This document shows, one piece after another, positions 49,369-62,265 of a stretch of DNA of 64,000 bases. The first letter of the stretch is position 1. Each line of letters begins with the position of its first letter. The position numbers and the translations under genes were made by a program. The notes beneath the pieces are model-generated. The model had not been told where the DNA came from. It did not search any database and saw nothing but the letters and a program-made list of their open reading frames with translations. The stretch is from Vespula vulgaris (Eukaryota > Arthropoda > Insecta > Hymenoptera > Vespidae), in assembly GCF_905475345.1 (NCBI RefSeq), contig NC_066596.1, positions 1,981,001 through 2,045,000 on the forward strand, read 5' to 3'.

Positions 49369-51878
49369 GGTACCCGTTTTACACGCGTTACCTCCCTTTA
49401 GTACTTCCCATTCCGCGTCATTTGCCATCGACATGGATGTTCCACGCTCGCGAGACTTGTTAGCGGTTATCCGGCTGGATTAGCTCAGCCACCGTTTCGG
49501 ATCGGATAGGTGTTAATTACGAAGATGCTTCATTGAACATGCGATATCAGAGAACATCGTGAGTTACTTCGAGCTCATTGACTTAATAATTTTTTGACTA
49601 TTGTTATTAAGTTATAAGTTGATAGACTTATTTACAATTAGATGCACGTCGTCTTTGATTTATTTTTCATTTAATAGTTTTAAAAAATGAAAAAGAGATT
49701 GAATCTTGTTAGATAGTTATAATATAGATTAACATGTTAATTAAACTTCTTTGTTAAAATGTCTTTGATATTATTAACTTCACTTTTTGAACTATTATTA
49801 AAAGTTACAAGTTGATACTTGAAAATACATCGGCTTTGATTATTTTTTCACTTGATAGTTTTATGGATAATATCGACTTTTATCATACAATTATAATAGT
49901 TATAAGCTGTGTTAATTAAACTCGTTAATTAACTGTCTTGACTGAAGATCCTTCGTATTTTGTAAGGCTTAGCTTTCTTCGTCATGATGTAAACCTGATA
50001 TGTACTGTTAATAAGATTTACGTGTACCAATCCATTTAGGTAATCTATCTTCAAACCTACTAATTAGTAGTCACAGTTTTGATGTCTTGTTTGTTGAGTT
50101 ATGTTATAACATACGCTGATGTATTTTTATGTTTCATGACCTGAATTTTATATTTATGATAGATACGTCATTTTCTTTACTATCCATTTTTTTTCATTTC
50201 GACGAGTTATACGGTTTAATTTCTTTTTATTTTTATTATTTATAAGAATAGTTATATGGTGAGAGTTTTCTTTAGAAGAAACACTATCACACTATCACTA
50301 GCGATATGCTCTTAAAGTTAATTCTGAAATTTGATCGGCAGATGGCGTTCGATGTCCGTACGATATGAAAAATTGTTTAAATTCGAATAATTAAAAAAAG
50401 ATAAGAATATTTGATTTTCGACGATTATCTTATAAAATGATTTACTCTCTAATTTTGTCTCAAACATTTTCATCTATTGAGTTATTTCGGTGTAATAAAA
50501 ATATTTCTCGATAGAATATCTAACGAGTAATATCTATACAATTATATTCGTAAATAGTGAGAAGGTTTGCGATTTGTTTTTAATATGTAACAGGCGAAAT
50601 ATTGGAAATCATCGATTCGAAAATTATCTTTCTTTTTTCTTATTTTATTCGTACCAAAAGAGAAACAACACTTTTTACATTAAATCCGCGAGCTAATCGA
50701 GGAATTATTAACGATTGATGGATAAACAATATCAATGGTTCGACTTCACATATTATACTTTTTTTCCTTTTTATCTCTCTTTTTTATTTCTCTCTTCCTT
50801 TTTTTTTTTATTCATATCATACATTCAATACGATGTTCGATCATATTCGATGGTCCCCATTGAAAAAATTTGTATTTTCCTTTCTCATTGATTTCGACTG
50901 TATGCGTCCAAAGAGATTAAAGGCTGGGCCCGCAGGCGTAGAAAAAGTACCGTGCTCGATCGAGCGATGAAAAATAATTCGAGCATTGGTGCACGAGGAT
51001 CGTTCGAGATTGAGGATCGCGAACACGTAGGCGCTTAACGAGGGTGCTCGTGCGGAGAGAGCGAAAAGAGGAGAAAGGAACGCTGAGTTTTATTTCGACT
51101 TCTCTGACGTTATCCGTCTACTGCCGATCGGTTTATCGGCTTATTTTAAAGAAAAGCGACAGAGACGAAGAAAAAGAGAAAGAGAGAGAGAGAGAGAGAA
51201 GAAAAGAAAAACAGAAAATTTCTACGAATGCAAAATGAGTATCGGGGGAAAGATAATTGATTAGAAAGAATATATGTTAGATTATAAAGAATAACTTTAA
51301 AATAAACAAATTAAGAAATTATATATTCGAATTTCTATATTCGAAAATGAACAAAAGTAATCTATGCACTTATAATTTTGGAAATGACTATTGCGACATT
51401 ATTATTCGAATATCGTACATATTTTATATTATAATATTCATAACAATGGTATTGTTATAATACATCCAATTAATATTAATAATATGAACAGTTAAATATA
51501 TAGTTATATGAGATATTAAAAACAAGCTATTTATGAAGTTTCGAAACATATACACACACATAGACACACAGAGAGACACAAACGCATAGAATGATATCAT
51601 ATATGAACATATAGAAAGGTAGACAAACATAGTATACATAATATACGTATAAGTATGTATATATTGTATACTCAGACTTGTGAGACGAGTGGAAAGCGAA
51701 CGGGACTAAGCAACTATGTACGTCACGTCTGGCTTCTGGATTACATTTATACCCCCCATACACCTCCCATCTTCTTCTTCGTTTCATCCTCTTCTCTCCC
51801 TTATCCAAGCAACGAGCGAAGGGTGAACCGAGCCCAGGGGGCCGATGCGCCAATACGTGCCTATAATCTTCCTCCTCT

Positions 51879-51880
<2 letters not shown>
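49369..51880. other. Non-coding with GC-richer islands
   Basis: Islands at about 49370-49570 (contains GGCTGGATTAGCTCAGCC) and about 50860-51060 stand out from the AT-rich background. A (GA)n run lies at about 51180-51200. No ORF has coding character. Confidence 0.45.
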
Positions 51881-51963
<83 letters not shown>

Positions 51964-51987
51964 ATATATCTATCTATATATCTATCT
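51881..51987. repeat. (TATC)n microsatellite
   Basis: About 20 uninterrupted TATC units, then degenerate TATA/TATC sequence. Confidence 0.97.
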
Positions 51988-54229
51988 CTTTCTCTTTCTT
52001 TTTCTATACACAGAGTGTTATATTTTGTTCTGTTACGCCTTTTACGGATGTGTTCATACGTGTTCGTTCACCAAGTTAGAGTATAAGAGTGTACTTATGG
52101 TTACCCAAGACCACCACTTTTCCTTCGAGAAGGCCGACACCAAAGGATTAACTCACGATGGTGATACGTCTGCCTTTCCTAATCCTGTTACACCCTTGGG
52201 ACAGTTTATTTCTGAACGATGTCTTGGCCATCACACGAAACTCCTTATCGGCACGATTTAGAGCTGCCAAGAGGAAACTACGAATTTGTTAGGAAGACCA
52301 TCTTAGGAAGACTCGCTTGTACTCACTTTTTCTTTTCTCTTTTGATTTCTTTTTCTTTTTTCTCTTACTTTTTTCGCCCATACAATTTTCTACAGGTATC
52401 TACAAATGTTTGTTTTTAGTTATGACAATTGCCTATATATTTTTCGTGAAAAGAAATCCACGTGCCGATATTGATAAATTTTTTTGAATTGTTGGAAGTT
52501 TGCAAAATGATAAAACTCTTTTTATCTTTCTCTCTTCTTCTCTTTCTTTCTTTAAAAAAATGCTTTCTGCCAAATCCTACATCCTGTTACATATTATCCT
52601 TACCTTTTTTTTTTTTTTGATAACTTGTTACACATCTACTTCCTTCTTCCAGAGCAAAAAAAAAAAAAGAAAAAAGTGCTATGTTTTCGAAACGCTTCAT
52701 CCTCTCGTACCTCTTGGTAAAGGGTGTGATTTACGAGGAAGGCTTAGCGCGAACCCTCTGGTTTGTTTTTATCAATAGTTAATTCGCAATTTACATCCGT
52801 TTAAATATTCATACCGCCGTCGCTACGAAAACCCAAGGCTTTCGGTCCTCCGCATACTTATTCGAGAGTCCCTCTCGTATTTCTCTCACTCCTATCTTCT
52901 TTCCCTTCTTCTCTTTCACTTTCTATCTCTCTCTCTTTCTCTCTCTTTTACTCTTTCTCTTCCCTTGCTTCTCTTTATATTCTTCTTCTTCTTCTTCTTC
53001 TTCTTTTCCTTATCCTTCTTTTTTCCATCTCTCTCTTTCTCTTTTTTTCTCTTTCTTTTTCTTTCTCTTTCCCACACACACAGATATATACATGCATACT
53101 TGCACATACGCACGCATACGCGCACACACTCACGTTTTTTTCTTTCTCTTTCCCTTTACTCTTGTTCTCCCACAGGAATGGCAAAACCCAACGGGATACG
53201 TTCGGATAACACTGTACTCCGAAACCTCTCACGCATTAAATTCTAAAGCCGCTTTCTAGTTTCGAGTCCTCCTCTCTTCTAGTCTCGCGATGACTCTGCG
53301 AACGAGCTCTTCGCGGCGACAAACTTTGCCCTGGAAACGTTGCTGTGCGGTCACATCGACTTACTCGGTACCTAATATATATATATATATACATACGTAC
53401 ATACACATATATACCACGCGTAGTAACACATATGTACATACGAGTATGTATATACACAATGAGAAGAGAGGGAAAACGATAGCTTTTTTACGAATTTCCA
53501 CATAATCTCGATTCGCGATTCTTCTATCGTTGCGGAAGCTCGCGATGATAAGAAAAAGGGAACATGACAAGAGAGAAAAGAAAAAAGGGAAAAAGGAAGA
53601 AAGAAAACACAAGAAACATCGATCGTATCATGAGTATTACGTTAGTGGATTCCCTTGAAAATTTTTCCTCCGGCTTGTCCGATACGCCGTATAACTCCGA
53701 TACACGTCTCGTTTACATCCGCAAGGCTACCCCTTTCCAGCAACTTGTCAGCCCATACGTATACTTCCGTGTTTTATTCATGAAATGCGGACCTGTCTAT
53801 CGGTTCTACGAGATAAGATCCAGAAAATGTAGATATGGTGTTACGTCAGATGGTACTCCTCGCTTTCCCATTGGATCATCGTCAAATGAAAATGTTTATG
53901 ATGGCCGATATATGTTTTCAGAATTTTTTGACCTTGACAAGATGACGATTACAAATCACGAATAGATATAAAGAATCGATATTTATCTAGATATAACGTA
54001 CTTATCTACGTTTTCTGAAAAATATCAAGTATCCTTTATCTCATTTCTCTTATCTTACTATTTTCTGAACAAACACATGGTAGTCGTATAACGATTTGAA
54101 AATGCTAGCTAAAATAAGATCGTCTCTTAAAGCGTAGCCTTGTAAAACGCGTCCCCGAGCCACGTTGATATATCTCTCTAGTTTGTCCCACGGCTACTAA
54201 AAAGTCCTTTATTTTCAACTGAAAGAGAG

Positions 54230-54271
<42 letters not shown>

Positions 54272-54290
54272 TTAGCTCTCGCGACATCTG
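51988..54290. other. Non-coding, polypyrimidine-rich
   Basis: Long CT/TTC-rich tracts (52910-53060, with (TTC)n at 52980-53006), CA-rich runs (53073-53130) and (TA)/(CATA) runs (53377-53460). A 133-codon ORF at 53564-53965 has no recognisable domain and opens in Lys/Arg-rich low complexity, so it is not called. Confidence 0.5.
54237..54263. repeat. (GA)n microsatellite
   Basis: GA dinucleotide run of about 27 bp in a purine-rich tract. Confidence 0.9.
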
Positions 54291-54500
54291 CACCCTTCTC
54301 ACGCCTTTAGCCGGGCTATAGTGAGCCAGTTAGACCGACAATAAGCTGATAATTGAGTTTTTGAATAATTTTACCGATTTAATTTCTGCCTCGGTGAACA
54401 GCCGGCGTATTTTAAAATTCGCACGGAAATTCTCCCGACGGAGTCGTCGCGTTTACTCGTTAAACCGTTAACGCGTGGTGAGCGCTTTAACGTTTGCGAT
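54291..54500. promoter_or_regulatory. Candidate conserved non-coding island
   Basis: Non-repetitive, CpG-containing DNA with several homeodomain-like cores (for example GATTTAATTT and GATTAATAGC), flanked by microsatellites. The regulatory role is inferred from composition only. Confidence 0.3.
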
Positions 54501-56042
54501 TAATAGCGAAGGAAAGCTAAGAAAACTTCTTTTTCATTTTCCTTCTTCTTCTCCTTCTTCTTCTTCTTCTTCTTCTTCTTCCTTCTATTTCCATTTCTTT
54601 CTCTCTCTTTCCTTCTCTCTTTCGTTCGAACTCGAGAAGAGAGAAATTTGACCAATTACCGAATTAGCAACTTATTTTCTCCGTCTTCCATTAAATCTGT
54701 CCTTTTCTCAATTTTATTATTAAAATAATGTAAAAAAAAAGAAAGAAAAAAGAGTACTATTATTTATTTATGTGAAAATTAATTGACAGGATTATTGGAT
54801 CGATCTAACTCGAACTTGCTTAAGAATTGTTACGAATTGTATTTATGAATTTCCTCGTGTTACATGTATGATTTTACGAGACGAAGTGTTTAGAATTCAA
54901 GTTAGGCTTCTTTCATCGGTGGATTAGTTAAGCTATAGTAGAAAATCCCCGAATCCCTGAAGTAATTAGCCACACAATAGGAAACAACTGGCCCTTCCTA
55001 TCGTATCTCCAATGCTACTATGTCCAAAACCAATCTCCAGCAACAGACAATTATTACACCTGTATTTCATACGTCTACTTCTCTCTCTCTCTCTCTCTCT
55101 TTCTTTCTCTCTTTATCTATTTCTCTCCTCTAGCAGCAAGTACGACGATAAACGATAAAAGTATTCCTCCGGGTGATGTTCCTTCTCCAAGCCAGTAATG
55201 ATCGCCCGAGCGAGCCCTTTATTCTTTCCGTTAGAGTTCCTTTGGCTTCGTGATACATCTTCCAATTCTTTTACTTTTATCAGTCTATTCCTTCCTTATC
55301 TCACTCAGAATGTATATAATAAAAGTCTAAAACGTATACTAGTCAACTACAATCGACAAATTGAAATAAACATTTAACTACGATCGATTGATCGTGTCCT
55401 TATCTCAATAATTGCAATTATTATCAAACATTACGTAATAATAAAAAGCTTTTACAATAAACTATTACAATCAAAAGAGTAAGTTATTGTTTCAATTTGA
55501 GATTTTTCCGATTTTTCAGATACATACATATATATATATATATTAGACAAGTCGACTGTAGTTGATCGATCGTGTCATTTCTTTTACAATATAATATTTT
55601 AATAATTACAATTATCGTCAAACAATATATAATAAAATAAAGACTTATGAATACATATAACAAGACTAATAAAGTCGTCACTTTAATCGCAGATACCTTA
55701 TAATCTATTGCATGGTATAAATAAAGAAATAAACAATGTAACCGATTATCGATTTATCCATAGTTTCCTAAGGCTGTTTACGCAAAGCGTGTATCGGTAG
55801 GCACGGAAAACACAAAGCAGTGAGGAGAGTGGTTGCCACGTGTCAACGTGCTTATCTCTCCTGTAATATCGTAGGCAAGCATCACTTAAGTGGTCGCTCC
55901 CTAGCATTGTATACACCGGGAAGACAATTCAAACTACTCTGGGAGTAGTTACCGGTCAGTTTATGCAGAGTTCATGAGCTCTTGCGGGTGATGAACGGTG
56001 GTGGAGACAGGTGGTGGGGAAATTGAGAGAGGGAGAGAGAGA
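54501..56042. other. Non-coding, mixed
   Basis: (TTC)n at about 54541-54582 and (CT)n at 55081-55101. A GC-richer segment at 55740-55990 carries the palindrome CACTTAAGTG and a perfect 8-bp stem with 3-nt loop at 55932-55950. Confidence 0.5.
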
Positions 56043-56053
56043 GAGATAGATAG

Positions 56054-56127
<74 letters not shown>

Positions 56128-56128
56128 G
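56043..56128. repeat. (GA)n microsatellite
   Basis: GA run with GATA interruptions near its start. The long Ser-Leu and Arg-Glu ORFs across it are artefacts. Confidence 0.95.
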
Positions 56129-56563
56129 AGGAATAGGGATGGAGGAAACACACTTGCGCACGCGACAAGTGGCGTATATGTAGCAATTTACTGTGTAAAG
56201 CAGTACGGTTAACACAGAGGAACCTGCTCGATACCTATTTCTGACCATCAAAGAGAATTCCACACCTTGTGATAGAGTCGATGTTAGCATAGTTAAAACG
56301 TCATTGCGTTGCCGTTGTCGTCGTAACTCGTAACTATGGTTCTCCTAGAGCAAGGCTTTTGATCGTAGTTCTCGCACGTGCTTTCATGTGTTTCAAACGC
56401 TGACATTGCCCGGAGATGTTGTTTCGTTTATGATTTTAAAGATATTATTAATTATTCGATCGGAGTTTTTAATTTTACTTTCTTTTCGTTTCTTTTTCGT
56501 TTTTTCCTTTTTCTTCATTTTTCTTTTCAACGATTTGGAATGAAAAATTAATCGATTAGGTGA

Positions 56564-56605
56564 GCACTCACTCACTCACTCACTCATTCACTCATTCACT
56601 TACTC
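56564..56605. repeat. (ACTC)n microsatellite
   Basis: ACTC/ATTC tetranucleotides, followed by a CT-rich tract to about 56630. Confidence 0.85.
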
Positions 56606-56743
56606 TCTTTCTCTCTCTCTCTCTTTCTCTAACGATCGAATTTCTATTCTATATTCTGCATTCCGGATCATATTCCGCATTGCGGTCACAAGTGCCTTTA
56701 ATCCAACATCGACGTGAATCTCGTGGAACACGTCGTTGCCTAC

Positions 56744-56846
56744 TGCTACTACTCTACTACCACTACCATCACTATTACTACTATCACTACTACTACTACT
56801 ATTACGTACTATTACTATCACTACTACTACTATCTACTACTACCCA
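56744..56846. repeat. (ACT)n trinucleotide microsatellite
   Basis: An imperfect run of ACT/ACC/ATT trinucleotides of about 100 bp. Confidence 0.9.
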
Positions 56847-58559
56847 CCTTGGAAATATAACATTCATGAGGGATTCCGTTGGAGAATGCAATTTTAATGG
56901 GCCAAGACGCCGCGAGTGAGGGCTTGCATTTATACCGACATTCTCTCTTTCGTACTCACGTACCCCTTAATCACGCACTCACGTACGAATAATTGATGCC
57001 AAGACGGCGTAGAGTAGAACAGTGAATGTCGGTAATGTATCATTGGTTCGAAGGCTACCCTGAGCAACGATCTCGAGCGAGCCATTTTTCTGTTCGTTTT
57101 GTTGGTCAAAGGAGAAGCTAGAGAAGGTTTTTACTTATTTCCGTAGCTTGGCCAGTATTTTCTTCCTTCTCTTTCTCTCTCTCTCTTTTTCTTTCTATAT
57201 TTCTTATATATATATATATATTCGAAAGGTAAGGTAAGAGACGAAAATTTTACAGTCGACTTGGTTCTCTTAACGACTACTTTACGAGATCTTCCCTTGA
57301 AAATCGTCGAGTTCTTGTTGTCCCCGCAATACCTTAAGGATACTAATTTCTCCTCTTGCTATTTCACCCTTCTTCTTTTACCTTCCATACTCGTTCCGTA
57401 TGCCGTGGAACTCGCAGAATGTGTATAACTCTACTTGGCATAACTTCGTACCACCCGCGAAACCATTAAGGACGGTTTATATTACCTCGCGGGGGTATAT
57501 CGTAGCGCATTAGCTCATTAGCATATATTTTTGGCCCATTAGCATATGCATACGTGATTCGCGTGAGAAAAGTACATCCGTGATATTGGGACACTCGTCG
57601 ACGAATCGTTCAACGAACTTTTATAATTATATCGTACAAGAATAAAGAAAAATTTACTATTTTTTTCCTTTCTTTCTTTTCCTTTTTTCTGCAAGTCCAA
57701 AGCGACTCACATAAGTGGATCGTATTATTTTTGAAATCGAAATAATATTAAAAATATTAAGAGAAGAGATATAAAAAAATGAATGTTTCATCTATTTCTT
57801 TTAATATCGATTCGTTTAATAGATGGGAGACTCTTAAAAGAAGACACTCAATTTCATAGATCGTATGATCATTTTTGTGAGCTACTGTGCGTACATCCAC
57901 ACTATCGATAAGAGGCCATTTGTAGTTTGAACTCGATATCGATCTATAAGACGCTTTCACGACCCGGGAAAAGGGCTGATAAAACAGATATAAATGTCGG
58001 AACGATCGAGTAATAGCAGTAGTAACATCAACAGCAACACGGCATCAGTAGTTGCAACTTGCAGTATCTGCTATACACCGAGCCATCTTCTTCAAATGTC
58101 GTTTTATCGAAGGATGCCGTTACGTTTTTCATTTGCCTCTATGAATAGGCTATCGATGTTGGCCCTTTGACAACTTCATTCAACTGATGTTTCTTTTTTG
58201 CTAATACTTTTTTAATGGCTTCAACGTTCGCGAGAAAAGCTCGATCGAGTGTGTAAAATATGTATCTAAATATATATATATATATATGAATATATATTGT
58301 ACATATATATAAGTAGAGAATTTAAAATATATTTTTACCATCAAAGTAAAATTCATATATAGAACACGATCGAGCGTTTATGGATTTTGATAGTTAATGA
58401 TTCCCAAAGTAGAAGGACAATGGTTTTGAGCGGCTGTTATACTTTCCGCGAAAGCTTTACCGCGAGCTGCGGTAAAACGGCGTGTTTGGAGGAAACAAAA
58501 AAAAAACTGGAGCACTGTGCTTGACACCCGTACACTGCATTCGGTGAAATCCACCCTCA

Positions 58560-58560
<1 letters not shown>
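56847..58560. other. Non-coding with CpG-containing islands
   Basis: Includes 56850-57120 and 57400-57600, where two identical ATTAGCATAT words occur 21 bp apart, and a palindromic TTTACCGC..GCGGTAAA element at 58456-58476. (AT) runs lie near 57207 and 58270. No gene is seen. Confidence 0.45.
57517..57547. promoter_or_regulatory. Paired POU/octamer-like sites
   Basis: ATTAGCATAT occurs at 57517-57526 and 57538-57547. On the minus strand each reads ATATGCTAAT, an octamer variant. The second overlaps the palindrome TATGCATA. The start-to-start distance of 21 bp equals two helical turns. Confidence 0.45.

Positions 58561-58567
<7 letters not shown>

Positions 58568-58592
<25 letters not shown>
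58568..58592. repeat. (CT)n microsatellite
   Basis: CT dinucleotide run in a pyrimidine-rich tract. Confidence 0.9.
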
Positions 58593-58601
<9 letters not shown>

Positions 58602-58767
58602 TCTCTCTATCCCTCTTTCCGGCAGCAGCTCTCACTTCGATTCCCGCAACGAGTCCTCTGTAAAATTACCTACCACTGCCTGGCGTTGAGGTTTTGCGGT
58701 ACGGAGAGCTTTGCTACGTGTATATGTGTGTGTGTCTATATATATATGAATATATATATGTTTATAC

Positions 58768-58770
<3 letters not shown>

Positions 58771-58820
<50 letters not shown>
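58771..58820. repeat. (CATA)n/(TA)n microsatellite
   Basis: CATA units grading into about 40 bp of TA. Confidence 0.9.
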
Positions 58821-58828
<8 letters not shown>

Positions 58829-59348
58829 TACGTATGTACCGATACGCCGTGCATTCGGCCCAATTTTACATGCAATTTCGACGTTGGAAGGCGCGTACGG
58901 TGTGGCACAGCTTTTTAATTATAACTACCTCTGGCATTGCGGAATATTAACCGAAAATAATGACGGTTACGGTATTTCTATCTCTATTGGTTTCTTTCCT
59001 TCAATCATACGATTAAACGTTCTCAATGATAAATCTCAAAAGATATTTTCTATCACATATTTCCGGTATTGTAAATTATGAACGCTTAACCCAGAATGAT
59101 AACCCATAAAGAATAGAAAAATTTCATCATTTGATTTTCTACGTTGAAAGCTTTTTGTCGCAGGAATATTTCTTTTGACGGAATAATCCCGAATGAACGT
59201 AAATATGAATGATGTTAAAGGAATGAGGAAAGAGAATCGTTGGAGAGAATCGTTGGAGAATAGGTACCATGATATTCTTCTTGGATACTCAGTTGTACGT
59301 ATCATACAGTAGTTTTATCTGACCTCGTTATATTCGACCAAAGAGAAG

Positions 59349-59422
59349 TAAGCTAGCTACCTTGCTAGCTAGCTTAGCTAGCTAGCTAGCTAGGTAGATA
59401 CCAAGCTACCTATCTAGCTAGT
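59349..59422. repeat. (GCTA)n self-complementary repeat
   Basis: GCTA/GCTAGC tetranucleotides with interspersed GGTAGATA and CTACCTATC, so nearly every part can pair with another part. Confidence 0.85.
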
Positions 59423-61043
59423 CGTGTGTTGTAACTCAAGGAAAGGACGATTCGTTTCCATTAAGTGCACCACAGCATGATCACCCCACGAGAGTCGTCC
59501 GCCTAGTTTGGCGTACGCGCCGAATTAAGTCGTTAATGCCAAGTGTCTCGCTGCCAGGTACACTCTCCAGGCGTACTCAACGACAGAAATTTCCGAAATT
59601 ACAAAGTTTCCTTACGTATACACGATAGAAACGTTGGCAGAAGGAGTATGGTTAAGGGGTAAGAGAGACTGAACCTGATGCTCCTGGGCATGCTCCTGGA
59701 TATTCTCTTTAATAATCGAATTTCCTAGTCAAACTTTCGACGTGCTTAGTATATTGCAATTGGCGAAACTATCATCCTTTTGTTATCCTAATAGGTTATT
59801 ATCGTTTGATTATTCAAACACACGTGAATTCGAAAATTTCTTGAGAATATATTTAAATTTTCGATATATTTCAGAATTAGTTAAGGATATACGGATATGG
59901 GATAGGATATTATATTAGGGAACGTTAATACGTGTAGAGATTAATCGATGATGATTCTTTTTGTTTTTTTACTAATTAGATATTTAATTCAAAGGATTTT
60001 AATGAATCAACGAATAAGGAAATATCGAAACCGATCAATTGCGAAAATTTCCCTTAACTGTCCTCGTATATTCACCAATGTATTTTTCATGCGGCCAATT
60101 TTGGCTTCGTCCGAAATTTGTAATTCCTTTGAGCCATCTTCTGGTGAGGTCGAAGCGGAAGGAACTACCCGGAGCATTATCATTTATATGAAATCCTTTG
60201 CGCGTCCTTATGCATAGTCATTATCCTGGCGCTTTTTCCTGTTCGTACGTTCCAGGTCCAGGTCGGTCCGGTTGAGAAACAAGTGGGGGTTAATTCAATA
60301 GGATGCCTCGCGAGATCTAACCCAGCGTACTTAATTAAAAACGAGTTTTAGTTAAAACCGAGTTTCAGAACCGTGTACCCTGATTTCCTTGATAGTTTCG
60401 ATCGTGTTCCTCGTTTATCATTTCCATTATATGAGAAATATCGAAACGAAAGTTCATTCCAATTGAGACGACATTTCCACGTGTCAAAATTTTCCAACGT
60501 GTAGTATGTACACCAGACCAGGGGAAAGATGTTATTAAATTCGACATATTTCAAGCGTCGGCTCGCTTTCGACAACAGGCATATTCCAATTTTATGTATC
60601 CAACAACATACATACGTTTCATGTTTTTCTCTCTACTGGAATTTTATTCGGATGGCCTGGAAAAAGTATAGAAATCTGTATAAACGATTTTGCCAGCGGT
60701 AACAGGAAAACATTTTTATTGTTATAACGTTCCGATCCTTTTTTTTTTGGTTTTTTCTCCCTCTTTACTCTTTTCGTTTGTTTTTGCTTTTTTTTTGGTT
60801 TTCCTTTTTTTGTTTATTAAATTTGGAGTCCTTTGGGTCATACGACATCATGCTCTTGTCACCGCGCGTGCGCGAATGTACACAGGGATATGTATTCGTA
60901 CGAGTATGCATATGTATATGTACTATGTCGTAATACGCGAATGCATTGACCGAAAATACGAATTTTCGATACGAAATTAGAAGGCAGGACTCGATGTGGG
61001 ATATCAAGTTGATTTCACGTTTTTCTCTTTTTCTCTTTCTCTT

Positions 61044-61048
<5 letters not shown>
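59423..61048. other. Non-coding with GC-richer islands
   Basis: Island-like stretches at about 59440-59590 and 60220-60340 contrast with the T-rich DNA around 60735-60815. ORFs here show no coding character. Confidence 0.45.

Positions 61049-61098
<50 letters not shown>
61049..61098. repeat. (CT)n microsatellite
   Basis: CT dinucleotide run of nearly 50 bp. Confidence 0.95.
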
Positions 61099-61104
<6 letters not shown>

Positions 61105-62227
61105 AAAAGAATATCTGACGGATCGTAAAAGAAAGCGAGTTTCAGAAAGAATAGGAATATCTCAAAAGACATCGAACGTATAGCGATATATTCTTATAAA
61201 CGTTCTTATGTGCACGTGGCTGAATAAGTTGTGAAGTACATGATTACCTATGTATATATGTATATCTATGTATGTACATTGAGTGTGTCGTGTAAAAATA
61301 TTCCAAGACTTTTTGAAAGCGAATAACTTTGTCTAGACCTTCAGAAAACGTTCTGAATTTTGTTACTAAATGTGGTGTTTTATATATATATATATATGTA
61401 TGTATGTATATACGTATGTATATATATCATAAGTGCGTCAACAAAATTGTTAGCAAAATAACAACGAAGAAGTAGGATTGATTTGATAGAATATTTATAT
61501 AGGTATTCTCTACGTATATCCAAATGTATTTTCGTTCGTCGACATTTGTTATTCCACACTTCGAATGCAATTTTCCATTAATTGATATTAAAATTAATCG
61601 GCACTTGTGATCAATGATAACGATCGAAAATTAAATTCGTTAAAATGATTGGAAGTACGGCCGGCCAAGCTGATCTCACATCACAACGAAATCGTACAAA
61701 TTCGAAGTTTCGAACTCCGATTCGTAATAATCTTCGACATTTTCGAACATTATCACGGCGGATATCGTTTTTATTATATTAGAGTAATAATAATAATCAT
61801 CATCATAACGAATATTTCTGGAAAAGTATTAAATCCATTTCTCGTGAAAGTTGCGACAGATGTTTGAACTTTATCAATCCTAATTCTTTCATTCTCTCTC
61901 TTTCTCTCTTCCTCTCTCTTTCTCCCTCTCTCTCTTTCTTTCTCTCACAACTAGAAATGAAAATTTCTATATATCTAACTTAACGAATTCGTCGAGTAAT
62001 TCCTTTCCTTTCCTTAGGGATCTTAAACGATTAGCTTCTCGGAGACGACGAATGAAAACTTTTTTATTGAGAGCAATGCGTTATAAGAAAATTTATTAGA
62101 AACGAAGGTAACCTAATCTCGATATGCGCGAAGAGAGCTATAGAAGGAAAAGAAAAAGCGAAGAAGGAAGAAGAAAAAAGATTATTCAAATCGTTGAGAA
62201 TACGAATCCTTCGGGAATGCTGCAGCC

Positions 62228-62265
<38 letters not shown>

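Noticed and set aside
51655..52261. Two 140-codon ORFs over the TATC repeat
   Set aside because: The poly Ser-Ile-Tyr-Leu peptide is simply the translated tetranucleotide repeat.
53564..53965. 133-codon plus-strand ORF
   Set aside because: It starts in a Lys/Arg-rich low-complexity run, has no recognisable domain, and no neighbouring exon joins in phase. It could be chance in CpG-containing DNA.
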